Counted from the stretch's first letter, positions 8,491 through 16,863 are shown. The stretch: 64,000 bases of DNA from Thalassobius vesicularis (GCF_004799325.1 NZ_SSMD01000007.1:62001-126000), one strand, 5' to 3'. Translations and numbers: made by a program. The notes: generated by a model not told the origin, from the letters alone.

Positions 8491-10692
8491 TTACCCGCGC
8501 GGCATTTTCAGGATGACCGAGCGGCCGTTTTTCACCAGCCGCAACTCGGTATCCGAGATCGCCGCGACCTGCCCGCCGTCGATCCGGTCGCCGACCTGAA
8601 CCTTTTTGTAGCGCCCGTTTGAAAGCCGCACCAACGCGCGCCTGTCCGAGGCTTTTCCATAGACGCCGATCAGGTTCAACTCTCTGAGATTTATGGCGTT
8701 TTTCACCGTCGCCTGCCGCGCGACCGAGGCAGAGGAGGGCAGGTTCGGCGCGGCCTTGGTGACCTCGGGCTCTTCATCATCGCCACCCACGATCGGCTGC
8801 GACTTGCGCGAGATATTGGCCAGGCTGGCCAGGCTGGAGGGCCGCAAACGCGGCTTCAGCGACGAGGCAACCGCCAGCGCGGTCGAGGCATCATCCGTCG
8901 TCGTCTCAGCCTGCGGTTCCGAAGCAACATCCTCCGGGCGCAGGCGCGGCCGGAACAGCGCCAACTCGGTCCGGGTCCGGCCACCTAGTTGTTCTCGCTC
9001 GGTTTTTTCCTGCAAATTCTCGGGGCGGGGACGTGGGCGCAGCTTTGATAGCGCGGGATCGACGGCCTGGTTTTCCTCGGCCCGGTTCGGCATCCGGGGT
9101 GGCAGCAGCGGCGGGCGGCCCGCGAAAACCTTGATGCCTTCGGGGGTCAGCGCGCCCTCGGCGGTGGCGGTGACCAGCCCGCGCTGATCCACGTCATAGG
9201 TCGTGCCCGCAGCGGCGGGGTTCGAGCGGCGCGACGGCGGTTCGTCATGTTGCGCGCCGATATCGGGCAGCGCGATGGCGTCCACGGCGTTGATTGCCGG
9301 GTCGATCGAGGCCAGATAGGCATCCGCCGAGTCCAGCGCCGGCGGCGTCGCGGGCTTGTCCGGCGCGATTTGCCAGATGCCGGTGGCGATATAGCGTTGC
9401 TCGGCCTCCTCGCGCGACAGGCCCGGCTCGGGGTCGGGCAATAGCATCGCCTCGCTCGGGGGAGGCGCGTTTTCGCCGCTGGTCACATCGCCTGCGGGTT
9501 CGACATCCGCGGCCTCGGCCATTTCCTCTTCGGTGGCCGTCGTCATGGCCTCGGGCGAAGGGGCCGAGGCGACCTGAACTTCGGGCGCGCCGCCGAACAA
9601 TCCGGCCAATCCGTCATCCGAGAACACAGAGGCCCACAGCGCCACACCTGCCATGAATATCAACAAGATAGCCGTCAGGATCAGGCCCAGGCGGCGGGGT
9701 TTTCCCCCGACGACGTCAACGGACGGTTCAAAGGGGGCAGGCTTGGCTTTTGCCGGTTTTGCAGGTTGCGGTTTGGGCGCGGCTTTCGGTGGTTCAGCCG
9801 GTTTTGCTGGTTCGGGTTTGGGGTCAGGTGTGGCGTCGGGCGCGCTTGGCAGCGTCAGGGTCAGCTTGCCCTTGCGCGGGGCCTTGGGCGCGTCCTTGCC
9901 ACCTGCCGGAGCAGGCGCCGGGGTCGCCGCGCGGACGCTGGCAAAGGACACGGGCGCCGGTGCCTCAGGCTCTGCAGCAGGTGCTTTGGGGGCGGGCTCA
10001 ACCGGGGGCTTCGCCTCGGTTTTTGGCGCTTCAACCGGCTTGGGCTTTGCTGGTGCAGGGGGTGCAGGGTCTACCGGCGTCTCGGGGACGTCATCCACAA
10101 CCTCGATCATCGGGGCGGGTTCCGGTTCCGGCTCGGGGATATTGGCGCGGCCCACAACGTGGATGGGCTGCAGATCGCGGGTCACATTGTCGGCCGATCC
10201 GAATTCGGCGCGCGCGGATTTGGCCACGCCAAAAAACGGCTCTCCGGCAAAGGTGCTTTGCTCGGCCAGCGCGACAAAGCTGACCGGCCCCAGGTCATGC
10301 TCCAGCGCAAAGGCTTCGGCCTCGTCCAGGGTGTCGCGGGCGACGGCGGCGATGAACAGCTGGCCGTCATCCATCGCCCAGTCGAACGACAGCTCGTTCA
10401 GCGCATATGGCGTCGCGCCTGCCAGCGCGTGGGCGGCGTCGTCCTCAGCCTCGGCTTCGGTTTTCGCGGTCGAGGCGACGGTCAGGTACTTGATCTGGTC
10501 GTTCGGCAGCACCAGCTTGGTGCGCACGCCTTCGGGGGACAGACGGCCAGCGGCGGCGCGCAGTTGCGCCATCCCTGCCGCCAGATCGGGCGCAGAATAG
10601 TCGACGTCGCCCACCAGCAGCCACCCCGTCGGTGCGCGCTGCAACAGCCGGAGGCCTTCGCTGGAAAAGGTCAGGGCGAAATTCGGTTTCAT
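8491..10692 (-). CDS. Membrane scaffold with GspL/PilM-like N-terminus and GspC/PilP-like C-terminus
   Basis: 733 aa from the ATG at 10692 (an upstream GTG at 10740 is not favoured). Residues ~1-180 (FALTFSSEGLRLLQRAPTGW, then LVLPNDQIKYLTV) resemble the cytoplasmic actin-like part of type II secretion GspL or pilus PilM. A Pro/Ala/Lys-rich linker follows. One transmembrane helix (LGLILTAILLIFMAGVALWA) lies near residue 350. The periplasmic part holds repeated RPRPE/RPRLRPE basic-proline motifs, and the last ~60 residues (LIGVYGKASDRRALVRL, then VQVGDRIDGGQVAAI) look like the GspC HR/PilP domain. No secretion or pilus genes are nearby. Function is not established; I infer an envelope assembly scaffold. 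Confidence 0.7.
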   Translation of the reverse strand: MKPNFALTFSSEGLRLLQRAPTGWLLVGDVDYSAPDLAAGMAQLRAAAGRLSPEGVRTKLVLPNDQIKYLTVASTAKTEAEAEDDAAHALAGATPYALNELSFDWAMDDGQLFIAAVARDTLDEAEAFALEHDLGPVSFVALAEQSTFAGEPFFGVAKSARAEFGSADNVTRDLQPIHVVGRANIPEPEPEPAPMIEVVDDVPETPVDPAPPAPAKPKPVEAPKTEAKPPVEPAPKAPAAEPEAPAPVSFASVRAATPAPAPAGGKDAPKAPRKGKLTLTLPSAPDATPDPKPEPAKPAEPPKAAPKPQPAKPAKAKPAPFEPSVDVVGGKPRRLGLILTAILLIFMAGVALWASVFSDDGLAGLFGGAPEVQVASAPSPEAMTTATEEEMAEAADVEPAGDVTSGENAPPPSEAMLLPDPEPGLSREEAEQRYIATGIWQIAPDKPATPPALDSADAYLASIDPAINAVDAIALPDIGAQHDEPPSRRSNPAAAGTTYDVDQRGLVTATAEGALTPEGIKVFAGRPPLLPPRMPNRAEENQAVDPALSKLRPRPRPENLQEKTEREQLGGRTRTELALFRPRLRPEDVASEPQAETTTDDASTALAVASSLKPRLRPSSLASLANISRKSQPIVGGDDEEPEVTKAAPNLPSSASVARQATVKNAINLRELNLIGVYGKASDRRALVRLSNGRYKKVQVGDRIDGGQVAAISDTELRLVKNGRSVILKMPRG

Positions 10693-10853
10693 CTCACTGG
10701 CAATACCATCCCGTGCGCGACAGCGGGAGTCCCTCTGCACGCGGAGGGCAAGTTACAGCAGCTTCCTGCCGAGGGGAAGAAAAACAAATATGTGATTGTT
10801 GTCGCAGCGGGATTTCCGCTCATCATGGGGCCAGCAAGGAAAGGAGATTCCGA

Positions 10854-11534
10854 ATGAAAGCATGGATTCTGACGATGGCGCTGTGTTCCGCCGCGCTGCC
10901 CGCCTGGGCCGAGGGCGTCGCGCGCCAGATCACCGTCATGGGCGAGGGGATCGTTCATACGGTGCCGGATGTCGCCGTGATTTCGGTGGGCGTGACCCAA
11001 CAGGACAAGGATGCCGCCACCGCGATGGCGCGGGCCTCGCAGGCGGCAGGCGCGGTGCTGACGAAACTGCGCGATCTGGGGATCGAGCCGCGCGATCTGC
11101 AGACCAGCCAGATCGACCTGTCCCCGGTCTATACCCACCGCCAGAACGAAGAGCCCACGATCGACGCCTACCGCGCCAGTCTGGAGCTGACGGTGCGCGT
11201 GCGCGATCTTCCCGCGCTGGGGGGCATTCTGGGGGCCGTGGTGCAGGATGGCGCGAACCGGTTCTCGGGGCTGCATTTCTCGGTCTCTGACCGGCAGGCC
11301 GCCGAGGATGCCGCCCGCGCCGCCGCTGTTGCGGATGCGCTGCGCAAGGCCGGGCTGCTGGCTCAGGCTGCGGGGGTGAAACTGGGGGCTGTCGTTTCGA
11401 TCCAGGAAAACGGCGGGGGAGGTGGCGTGCCGATGATGCGCATGGCGGCGGATATGGCGCCTTCGCCGGTGCCCGTGGCCGAGGGCGAGGTCGCGCTACA
11501 GCAATCCGTCACCCTTGTGATCGAGCTGCAATAA
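10854..11534 (+). CDS. SIMPL domain (DUF541) secreted protein
   Basis: 226 aa with a clear signal peptide (MKAWILTMALCSAALPAWA, cleavage after AWA). The mature part starts ARQITVMGEGIVHTVPDVA, the characteristic opening of SIMPL/DUF541 proteins such as E. coli YggE. YggE is linked to oxidative-stress protection, but the family role is unsettled. The ATG at 10854 has AAGGAG 7 nt upstream; in-frame sequence before it does not look coded. It is divergent from the scaffold gene and ends in a strong terminator. Confidence 0.88.
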   Translation: MKAWILTMALCSAALPAWAEGVARQITVMGEGIVHTVPDVAVISVGVTQQDKDAATAMARASQAAGAVLTKLRDLGIEPRDLQTSQIDLSPVYTHRQNEEPTIDAYRASLELTVRVRDLPALGGILGAVVQDGANRFSGLHFSVSDRQAAEDAARAAAVADALRKAGLLAQAAGVKLGAVVSIQENGGGGGVPMMRMAADMAPSPVPVAEGEVALQQSVTLVIELQ

Positions 11535-11537
11535 CGA

Positions 11538-11572
11538 AAACGGCGCGGGGGTGTCCCGCGCCGTTTCCTTTT
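11538..11572 (+). terminator. Intrinsic terminator of the SIMPL gene
   Basis: A perfect 12-bp stem (AAACGGCGCGGG with CCCGCGCCGTTT, loop GGTGT) is followed by CCTTTT, 4 bp after the stop codon. Confidence 0.9.
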
Positions 11573-11585
11573 GCATGCGTTCAGA

Positions 11586-12869
11586 TCAGCGCGGCAGCGC
11601 CTGGTCCAGATCGCGGATCAGGTCGGCGGCATTCTCGATCCCGATCGAGATGCGCACCACGTTCGGGCCAGCCCCTGCGGCCACCTGCTGCGCCTCGGTC
11701 AGCTGACGGTGCGTGGTCGAGGCCGGGTGGATGATCAGCGAGCGCGTATCGCCCAGGTTGGCGACGTGGCTGAACAGCTCCAGATTTCCGACCAGCTTGA
11801 CGCAAGCGTCATAGCCGCCCTTCAGCGCCACGGTGAACAGCCCGCCGGTGCCCTTGGGGAACAGTGCCTTGGCCCGCGCGTGATACGGCGACGAGGCCAG
11901 ACCGGCATAGGTCACCTTCTCGATCCGGTCGTCCTTTTCCAGCCATTCGGCGATGGTCTGGGCGTTCTGGCAGTGGCGCTCCATCCGCAGCGACAGGGTT
12001 TCGATCCCCATCAGCGTGTAATGCGCGGCTTGCGGGTTCAGCGTCATGCCCAGGTCACGCAGACCAATGGCGATGCCGTGGAAGGTAAAGGCCAGCGGGC
12101 CGAACGTCTCGTGGAATTTCAGGCCGTGATAGGCCGGCTCGGGCTGCGACAGCGAGGGGAACTTGTCGCTGGCCGACCAGTCGAACGTGCCGCTGTCGAC
12201 GACGACGCCGCCGGTGACGGTGCCGTTGCCGGTCAGGTACTTGGTCATCGAATGCACGACCAGCGTCGCCCCATGCGCGATCGGGTTGCACAGGTAGGGC
12301 GTCGCGCTGGTGTTGTCCACGATCAGAGGCAGACCGGCATCGCTGGCCACCTTGGCGGCAGCGGGCAGGTCGGTCACATAACCGCCCGGGTTGGCCACGG
12401 ACTCGCAGAACACCGCTCGGGTGTCATCGTCGATGGCGGCGGCAACGGCGGCCATATCCTCGAAGTCGACGAACTTGGCCGACCAGCCGAACCGCTTGAT
12501 CGTCTGGCTGAACTGGGTGATCGAGCCACCATACAGACGCGTCGACACCACCACGTTGCGCCCCGGCGCCATCAGCGGGAACAGCGCCATGATTTGCGCG
12601 GCATGGCCGGACGAACAGCAAACAGCGCCCACGCCGCCCTCCAGCGTGGCGATGCGTTCCTGCAGAACGGCCACGGTTGGGTTGGTCAGACGCGAGTAGA
12701 TGTAGCCCACCTCTTGCAGGTTGAACAAAGCCGCAGCGTGATCAGCATCGCGGAACACATAGGCCGTGGTCTGGTAAATCGGCGTCTGGCGCGCACCGGT
12801 CGCGGGATCGGGGCGGGCGCCGGCATGGATGGCCAGCGTGTCAAAGCCAAAGGCGGGGGCGTCGGTCAT
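11586..12869 (-). CDS. metY: O-acetylhomoserine sulfhydrylase (aminocarboxypropyltransferase)
   Basis: 427 aa of the Cys/Met metabolism PLP family. It makes homocysteine from O-acetylhomoserine and sulfide, or cysteine-type products. FDTLAIHAGARPDPATGARQ and PIYQTTAYVFRD at the N-terminus are typical of MetY. The PLP lysine is Lys210 in HSMTKYLTGNG. The ATG at 12869 has AGGAGA 5 nt upstream; the longer in-frame reading lacks similarity. I looked for a SAM-II or SAM/SAH riboswitch in the ~100-bp leader and did not find one; instead there are two small palindromes. Confidence 0.93.
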   Translation of the reverse strand: MTDAPAFGFDTLAIHAGARPDPATGARQTPIYQTTAYVFRDADHAAALFNLQEVGYIYSRLTNPTVAVLQERIATLEGGVGAVCCSSGHAAQIMALFPLMAPGRNVVVSTRLYGGSITQFSQTIKRFGWSAKFVDFEDMAAVAAAIDDDTRAVFCESVANPGGYVTDLPAAAKVASDAGLPLIVDNTSATPYLCNPIAHGATLVVHSMTKYLTGNGTVTGGVVVDSGTFDWSASDKFPSLSQPEPAYHGLKFHETFGPLAFTFHGIAIGLRDLGMTLNPQAAHYTLMGIETLSLRMERHCQNAQTIAEWLEKDDRIEKVTYAGLASSPYHARAKALFPKGTGGLFTVALKGGYDACVKLVGNLELFSHVANLGDTRSLIIHPASTTHRQLTEAQQVAAGAGPNVVRISIGIENAADLIRDLDQALPR

Positions 12870-12887
12870 GGGGTCTCCTCCTGAATT

Positions 12888-12934
12888 CATCCGGATGTTG
12901 TGGATTGCAAAAAGAAGTATGCCATCCGAGGATG
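12888..12934. promoter_or_regulatory. Paired CATCC/GGATG palindromes between metY and the VOC gene
   Basis: CATCCGGATG (12888-12897) and CATCC-GA-GGATG (12923-12934) are two palindromes sharing the same arms, about 33 bp apart centre to centre. They lie in the divergent promoter region, which suggests a cooperative repressor or activator for metY. The regulator is unknown. Confidence 0.4.
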
Positions 12935-12969
12935 CCCCACAACGCCTAACCAACAGGGACCCCAAACTG

Positions 12970-13383
12970 ATGCGCTCTGCTTTTCATCTGGCCTACCATG
13001 TTCTGGATCTGGACGCCGCACGAGAATTTTATTCTGGCCTGCTGGGCGCCCGCGAAGGCCGCAGCACCGACACCTGGGTCGACTTCGACTTTTTCGGCCA
13101 CCAGATCAGCCTGCACCTGGGCCAACCCTTCGCCACAGCAAATACCGGCAAGGTCGGTGACCACATGGTCCCGATGCCGCATCTGGGCGTGGTGCTGGAA
13201 CTGCCGCACTGGAAACAACTGGCGCACAGGCTCGACGCCGCGGGCATCGACTTCGTGATCCCCCCCTCGGTCCGCTTCCAGGGCCAACCGGGCGAACAAT
13301 GGACGATGTTCTTCCGCGACCCCTCCGGCAACCCGATCGAGATCAAGGGATTCGCCGATTTCGATCAGGTCTTTGCCACCTGA
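12970..13383 (+). CDS. VOC (glyoxalase/bleomycin-resistance-like) family protein
   Basis: 137 aa forming two beta-alpha-beta-beta-beta modules: FHLAYHVLDLDAAREFYSGL at the N-terminus and WTMFFRDPSGNPIEIKGF at the C-terminus. His and Glu residues at the expected metal-ligand positions (YHVLD, ISLHLG, PIEIKG) suggest a metal-dependent enzyme. Substrate is not predictable. The ATG at 12970 is chosen by family alignment. Divergent from metY, with which it may share an operator. Confidence 0.85.
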   Translation: MRSAFHLAYHVLDLDAAREFYSGLLGAREGRSTDTWVDFDFFGHQISLHLGQPFATANTGKVGDHMVPMPHLGVVLELPHWKQLAHRLDAAGIDFVIPPSVRFQGQPGEQWTMFFRDPSGNPIEIKGFADFDQVFAT

Positions 13384-13409
13384 ACGCGGCACCCGTGGCA
13401 CGCGCGGAA

Positions 13410-13519
13410 TTTGAGTATTTGGATCAGAAAGAAGCCAAAAGCCGCGCCCTTGCCCTTCTTCTTTTCCCAAATATCCCGGGGTGAATGCGCCGTAGGCGCA
13501 GAGGGGCAGCGCCCCTTTT
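13410..13519 (-). repeat. Composite intergenic repeat, copy 1 (modules A and B, minus orientation)
   Basis: Module B at 13410-13447 (TTTGAGTATTTGGATCAGAA then GAAGCCAAAAG) and module A, reverse strand, at 13455-13480 (core CCCGGGATATTTGGGAAAAG). Module A is preceded in its own direction by two small hairpins, GGGGC/GCCCC and TGCGCC/GGCGCA. It lies between the convergent VOC and glycosyltransferase-like genes. The GGGGC-AGC-GCCCC hairpin followed by TTTT could also terminate plus-strand transcripts. Confidence 0.75.
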
Positions 13520-13523
13520 CCCC

Positions 13524-14528
13524 TCACCGCATCCAGAAGCCCTTTTCCTTGATGATCTTCCGGATGGCCTGTTCGCGGCGGGGCAGGTTTTGCCGGTCGA
13601 AAAGCGCGCGAACTTTCTGGCCGCGGCCATGATAGACCATGAACTTGATCGGGTCGTACTGTTTCAGCACTTTTTTCACGTCGTTAGGGGCGGCGATGGT
13701 TTCCAACACCTCGACCACCCGATCATCCTCGCGCGCGTAGAGCAGCGGGAACAGGCGGTAGTGGCAGCTGACCTCTCCGTCCAGCAGCCCGGTGGGTAGC
13801 ACGTCTCGGCCGCCGCCGAAGCTGTGGATTACCAGGGGCAGGGCGATCTGGTCCAGCCAGGGCCACATGGGCTGGCAGACCAGTTCCTCGGGGGCGTCGT
13901 CGCGGATTTGCGTGGCGTAGCGCAGGAAGCGCGCGCCGAATTCGCGGGGGCAGCGGCCGTAGAACCAGCCCGCGTTGAAATAGAGGTAGCGTTTCCAGAA
14001 CTCGTCCGGCTGGCTGAGGTCCAGCGAGCTGTCGAAATCCAGGCCGAATTTATCGTAGAGCGAGCGCCAGATCGCCGTGTAGCCCGGTCCGTAAAGCTCG
14101 ATCCTGGGCCAGGTGCCTTCGACGTTCTGCGACGCGCTGGGGCGGTCGAAATCGAAGGGGACACGGGCCAGATCGTCCAGAATCAACGTATCGGTGTCGA
14201 AGAACACGAAGGGTTCGCCCTCGGGCAAGGCCAGCAGGCACTGGATCTTGTTACCGTTCGGGTAGCCCTCGCCGAATTCGGGGGTGTCGAAGGGCAGGAT
14301 CTCGGCGCTCAGGGCCTCTAGCCGAGCGATCACCGCCTTGTTGCGCAGCGTCGGAGAGCTGGACCAGAGCGGGCTTTCATTCGGCGTGGCCACGAACAGC
14401 CGGCCCTGAAAATCGGGGTTGGTGTGGCGCAGCGAGGCGGCGAACAGGATTGCTTCGTATTGCAGGCGATTGGCCTGGCCGACGACGACAATGTTGAAAG
14501 ATTGGATTTTTTCCCTGTCTGCCGCCAT
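13524..14528 (-). CDS. Glycosyltransferase-like protein with DTD motif
   Basis: 334 aa from the ATG at 14528. The protein starts with a nucleotide-binding-like strand (FNIVVVGQANRLQYEAILFA) and contains FVFFDTDTLILDDLARVPFD. The D-T-D lies where GT-A glycosyltransferases bind the metal of an NDP-sugar, and NAGWFYGRCPREFG resembles acceptor-side motifs in GT8-like enzymes. The C-terminus is basic (KVRALFDRQNLPRREQAIRK). I do not recognise a specific activity or acceptor. It is divergent from a small secreted-type protein gene. Confidence 0.6.
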   Translation of the reverse strand: MAADREKIQSFNIVVVGQANRLQYEAILFAASLRHTNPDFQGRLFVATPNESPLWSSSPTLRNKAVIARLEALSAEILPFDTPEFGEGYPNGNKIQCLLALPEGEPFVFFDTDTLILDDLARVPFDFDRPSASQNVEGTWPRIELYGPGYTAIWRSLYDKFGLDFDSSLDLSQPDEFWKRYLYFNAGWFYGRCPREFGARFLRYATQIRDDAPEELVCQPMWPWLDQIALPLVIHSFGGGRDVLPTGLLDGEVSCHYRLFPLLYAREDDRVVEVLETIAAPNDVKKVLKQYDPIKFMVYHGRGQKVRALFDRQNLPRREQAIRKIIKEKGFWMR

Positions 14529-14615
14529 ACTCGACCTAGCCCGATGCAAACTTCTGCGCGTGTTTTGCGGAGTATGGGGCACCGGGAGGCGATTTGAAAG
14601 AAAAGGAATTGCGCG

Positions 14616-15122
14616 ATGCTGGACTGGCTGTTGATTGGAATTGCCGCCGTCGCTGGCGGGATAGGTGGGGATGGCGGGACCACGCCCGTCACGCCGCCAC
14701 AAGTGGTCGAGGCCGCGCCCGCCGCCCAGCCGCCTGCGCAAACGCCGCCCCCCGTGCAGGCGCCGACGGGTAAATTCCTGACCGCCGCCGAGGTCAAGCC
14801 GATCCTGACCATGACCAAGCCGCAATGGGTGGCCGTGCGCGAATATGACGGGCACGACCTGATCTATTTCACCCAGTTGCTGTCCTGGCGCTGCGGGCTG
14901 TCGGCGATGCGTTACTCGGTCAATGGCGGGCCGATGCAGCAATATCCGCTGCCGCCCTGCCACGAGGACACCGCGACCCCCAACGCGCTGATCGGCGAAG
15001 AAGGCATGCCGATCATGGGGCTGCCGCCCAACTCGGTGCAAACGCTGGATGTCGAGGTGTTCTACGACGATACCAGCATCGACTTTGCCAGCTATCAGCG
15101 CGCACAAATCCTGATCCCGTGA
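14616..15122 (+). CDS. Hypothetical protein with N-terminal membrane anchor and Pro/Ala linker
   Basis: 168 aa. A short hydrophobic N-terminus (MLDWLLIGIAAVAGGIGG) is followed by a Pro/Ala-rich spacer to about residue 50 and a compact domain with two cysteines (SWRCGLS and PPCHED) that could form a disulfide outside the cytoplasm. AAAAGGA lies 8 nt before the ATG. No family recognised. It is divergent from the glycosyltransferase-like gene with an 87-bp shared promoter region. Confidence 0.7.
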   Translation: MLDWLLIGIAAVAGGIGGDGGTTPVTPPQVVEAAPAAQPPAQTPPPVQAPTGKFLTAAEVKPILTMTKPQWVAVREYDGHDLIYFTQLLSWRCGLSAMRYSVNGGPMQQYPLPPCHEDTATPNALIGEEGMPIMGLPPNSVQTLDVEVFYDDTSIDFASYQRAQILIP

Positions 15123-15165
15123 CCGGGAAAACCACCGCTTGCCAACCAGTTATTTGGGGGGGAAA

Positions 15166-15249
15166 TGGTGGGCGACCCTGGAATCGAACCAGGCATGGGT
15201 CTCCCCGGCGGAGTTACAGTCCGCTGCCGCACCTTGCAGCTCGTCGCCC
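15166..15249 (-). tRNA. tRNA-Tyr (anticodon GTA)
   Basis: 84 nt including an encoded CCA. The acceptor stem GGGCGAC pairs with GTCGCCC, the anticodon GTA is at 15215-15217, the T-arm contains GGTTCGATTCC, and there is a long variable arm as expected for a class II tRNA-Tyr. Confidence 0.97.
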
Positions 15250-15384
15250 GTGTCCTCGGCCTCGGCCGCGGAACGTGGGGGGTGATTACCGTTCGCCGCG
15301 GGGGGCGTCAACAGGAAAATTCCTTGCAGATGGACGGGATGCAGCGCATTAACGCGCACATCCGAAAGCACGGGGGACCGAGCG

Positions 15385-16164
15385 ATGAAAAAGCCCAAAT
15401 GGGTCGTCGAAAAAGAGCAGGCCAAGAAGGCCGCCGCTGCCGAAACCGTCTGGCTGTTTGGCCTGCATGCGGTGCGTGACGCGCTGCTCAACCCCCACCG
15501 CGAAAAGCTGCGCCTGGTGGTGACCAAGAACGCGATGGACAAGCTGGCCGACGCGATTCCGTCCGCCGGGCTGGAGCCCGAGATCGTCGATCCGCGCAAG
15601 TTCAACGTGCCGATCGATCCCAATTCCGTGCACCAGGGTGCCGCGCTCGAGGTCAAGCCGCTGGACTGGGGCCGGCTGGAGGACGTCTGCGTCGGCAAAC
15701 CCGACCTGCCGCCGCGCGTCGTGGTGCTGGATCGCGTGACCGACCCGCATAACGTCGGCGCGATCCTGCGCTCGGCCGAGGTCTTCGGCGCCTGCGCGGT
15801 GATCGGCACTCGCCACCATTCCGCTCCCGAAACCGGTGCGCTGGCCAAGACCGCCAGCGGCGCATTGGAACGTCAGCCCTACCTGCGTGTCCGCAACCTG
15901 GCCGAGGGAATCGAGGCGCTGCAAAAGATGGGCTACCTGGTGCTGGGTCTGGCCGGCGAGGCGGACCAAACCATCGAGGCCGCGCTGGAGGGCAAACGCG
16001 ACCGCCCCGTCGCACTGGTTCTGGGCGCCGAAGGGCCGGGTCTGCGCGAGAAAACCCGCGAAACCGTGGACGCGCTGGTGCGGATCGACTTCCCGGGCGG
16101 CTTCGGCTCGCTCAACGTGTCGAACGCGGCGGCGGTGGCGCTCTATGCCTCGGGGCAGCGCTAG
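15385..16164 (+). CDS. rlmB: TrmH/RlmB family 23S rRNA 2'-O-ribose methyltransferase
   Basis: 259 aa. Residues ~15-90 form the substrate-binding domain; the rest is the SPOUT methyltransferase fold. Motif 1 (VLDRVTDPHNVGAILRSAEV), motif 2 (LVLGAEGPGLR) and motif 3 (GSLNVSNAAAVALY) of the TrmH/RlmB subfamily are intact. The enzyme methylates a conserved guanosine (G2251 in E. coli) in 23S rRNA. It is divergent from tRNA-Tyr. A different ribose target within the family cannot be excluded. Confidence 0.92.
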   Translation: MKKPKWVVEKEQAKKAAAAETVWLFGLHAVRDALLNPHREKLRLVVTKNAMDKLADAIPSAGLEPEIVDPRKFNVPIDPNSVHQGAALEVKPLDWGRLEDVCVGKPDLPPRVVVLDRVTDPHNVGAILRSAEVFGACAVIGTRHHSAPETGALAKTASGALERQPYLRVRNLAEGIEALQKMGYLVLGLAGEADQTIEAALEGKRDRPVALVLGAEGPGLREKTRETVDALVRIDFPGGFGSLNVSNAAAVALYASGQR

Positions 16165-16253
16165 GGGATCGGCGGAAACCTGCCCGTGTTAACGGGATCT
16201 TCACAGGTATTTTACACCCTCTTACAAACGGATCATGCGATCCTACATGAGTA

Positions 16254-16341
16254 AGTGACTGCGGGGCCGGAACCCCCGTGGCTCCATTCACTGTCCCTCG
16301 TTCCGACACTTGCGCCCCGGTTGGTCCCGGGGCGCTTTTTT
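16254..16341 (+). ncRNA. Probable small RNA with terminal Rho-independent terminator
   Basis: The 225-bp gap after rlmB holds a structured segment: AGTGA/TCACT (16254-16258 with 16288-16292) encloses the hairpin CGGGG/CCCCG (16262-16266 with 16274-16278). A single-stranded stretch (CCCTCGTTCCGACACTT) then leads to a strong terminator. Just upstream are a GGATC-ATGC-GATCC hairpin and a weak promoter-like pair (CTTACA, 17 nt, TACATG). A minimal ATG-AGT-AAG-TGA frame lies at 16247-16258. It could also be a long rlmB 3' UTR. Confidence 0.45.
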
Positions 16342-16342
16342 C
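16312..16342 (+). terminator. Intrinsic terminator
   Basis: A perfect 9-bp stem GCGCCCCGG/CCGGGGCGC with a 6-nt loop is followed by six T residues. It ends the probable sRNA or the rlmB transcript. Confidence 0.93.
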
Positions 16343-16389
16343 TTGAGCACAGGCTATGCAGACCAGCCCCAGCGCGGTAACGCTAGGGC

Positions 16390-16863
16390 ATGAGCGAGCA
16401 TTATTCCGACGATTACCTGAAAACGATTCTGCGCGGCACCAAACGGATCGCCGTGGTCGGCGTTTCCCTGAACCCGGTGCGCCCCTCGAACTACGTGGCA
16501 CGCTATCTGGGACTGAAGGGCTACACCGTGATCCCGGTGAACCCCGGCCATGCGGGCGAAAAGCTCTACGGTCAGACCGTGGTCGCACACCTGAAAGACA
16601 TCCAGGGTGGCGTCGACATGGTCGACATCTTCCGCCGCTCCGACCATGTCGGCCCCATCGTCGACGAGGCGCTGGAAACCTTCCCAGACCTGAAAACCAT
16701 CTGGATGCAGATCGGAGTCGTGAACCTTGATGCCGCCGAAACAGCCCGCGCGCGCGGTGTCGAGGTGATCATGGATCGCTGCCCCAAGATCGAATACCAG
16801 CGCCTGTTCGGAGAGTTGCGCATGGGCGGCTTTGCGACCGGTGTGATTTCCTCGAAACTGTGA
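16390..16863 (+). CDS. CoA-binding domain protein (YccU-like)
   Basis: 157 aa consisting of one Rossmann-type CoA_binding domain: KRIAVVGVSLNPVRPSNYVA is the nucleotide loop and KGYTVIPVNPG the second strand; IWMQIGVVNLDAAETARARG is typical of the family. These proteins bind CoA in structural studies, but no physiological reaction is established. It follows a strong terminator and is followed by a composite repeat. Confidence 0.9.
   Translation: MSEHYSDDYLKTILRGTKRIAVVGVSLNPVRPSNYVARYLGLKGYTVIPVNPGHAGEKLYGQTVVAHLKDIQGGVDMVDIFRRSDHVGPIVDEALETFPDLKTIWMQIGVVNLDAAETARARGVEVIMDRCPKIEYQRLFGELRMGGFATGVISSKL

Noticed and set aside
12870-12969. SAM-II or SAM/SAH riboswitch upstream of metY
   Set aside because: No pseudoknot-compatible consensus blocks were found; only short palindromes are present.
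14529-15107. N-terminal extension of the glycosyltransferase-like frame to 15107
   Set aside because: The extension is antisense to the small anchored-protein gene and has low-complexity content; the ATG at 14528 begins a sensible domain.
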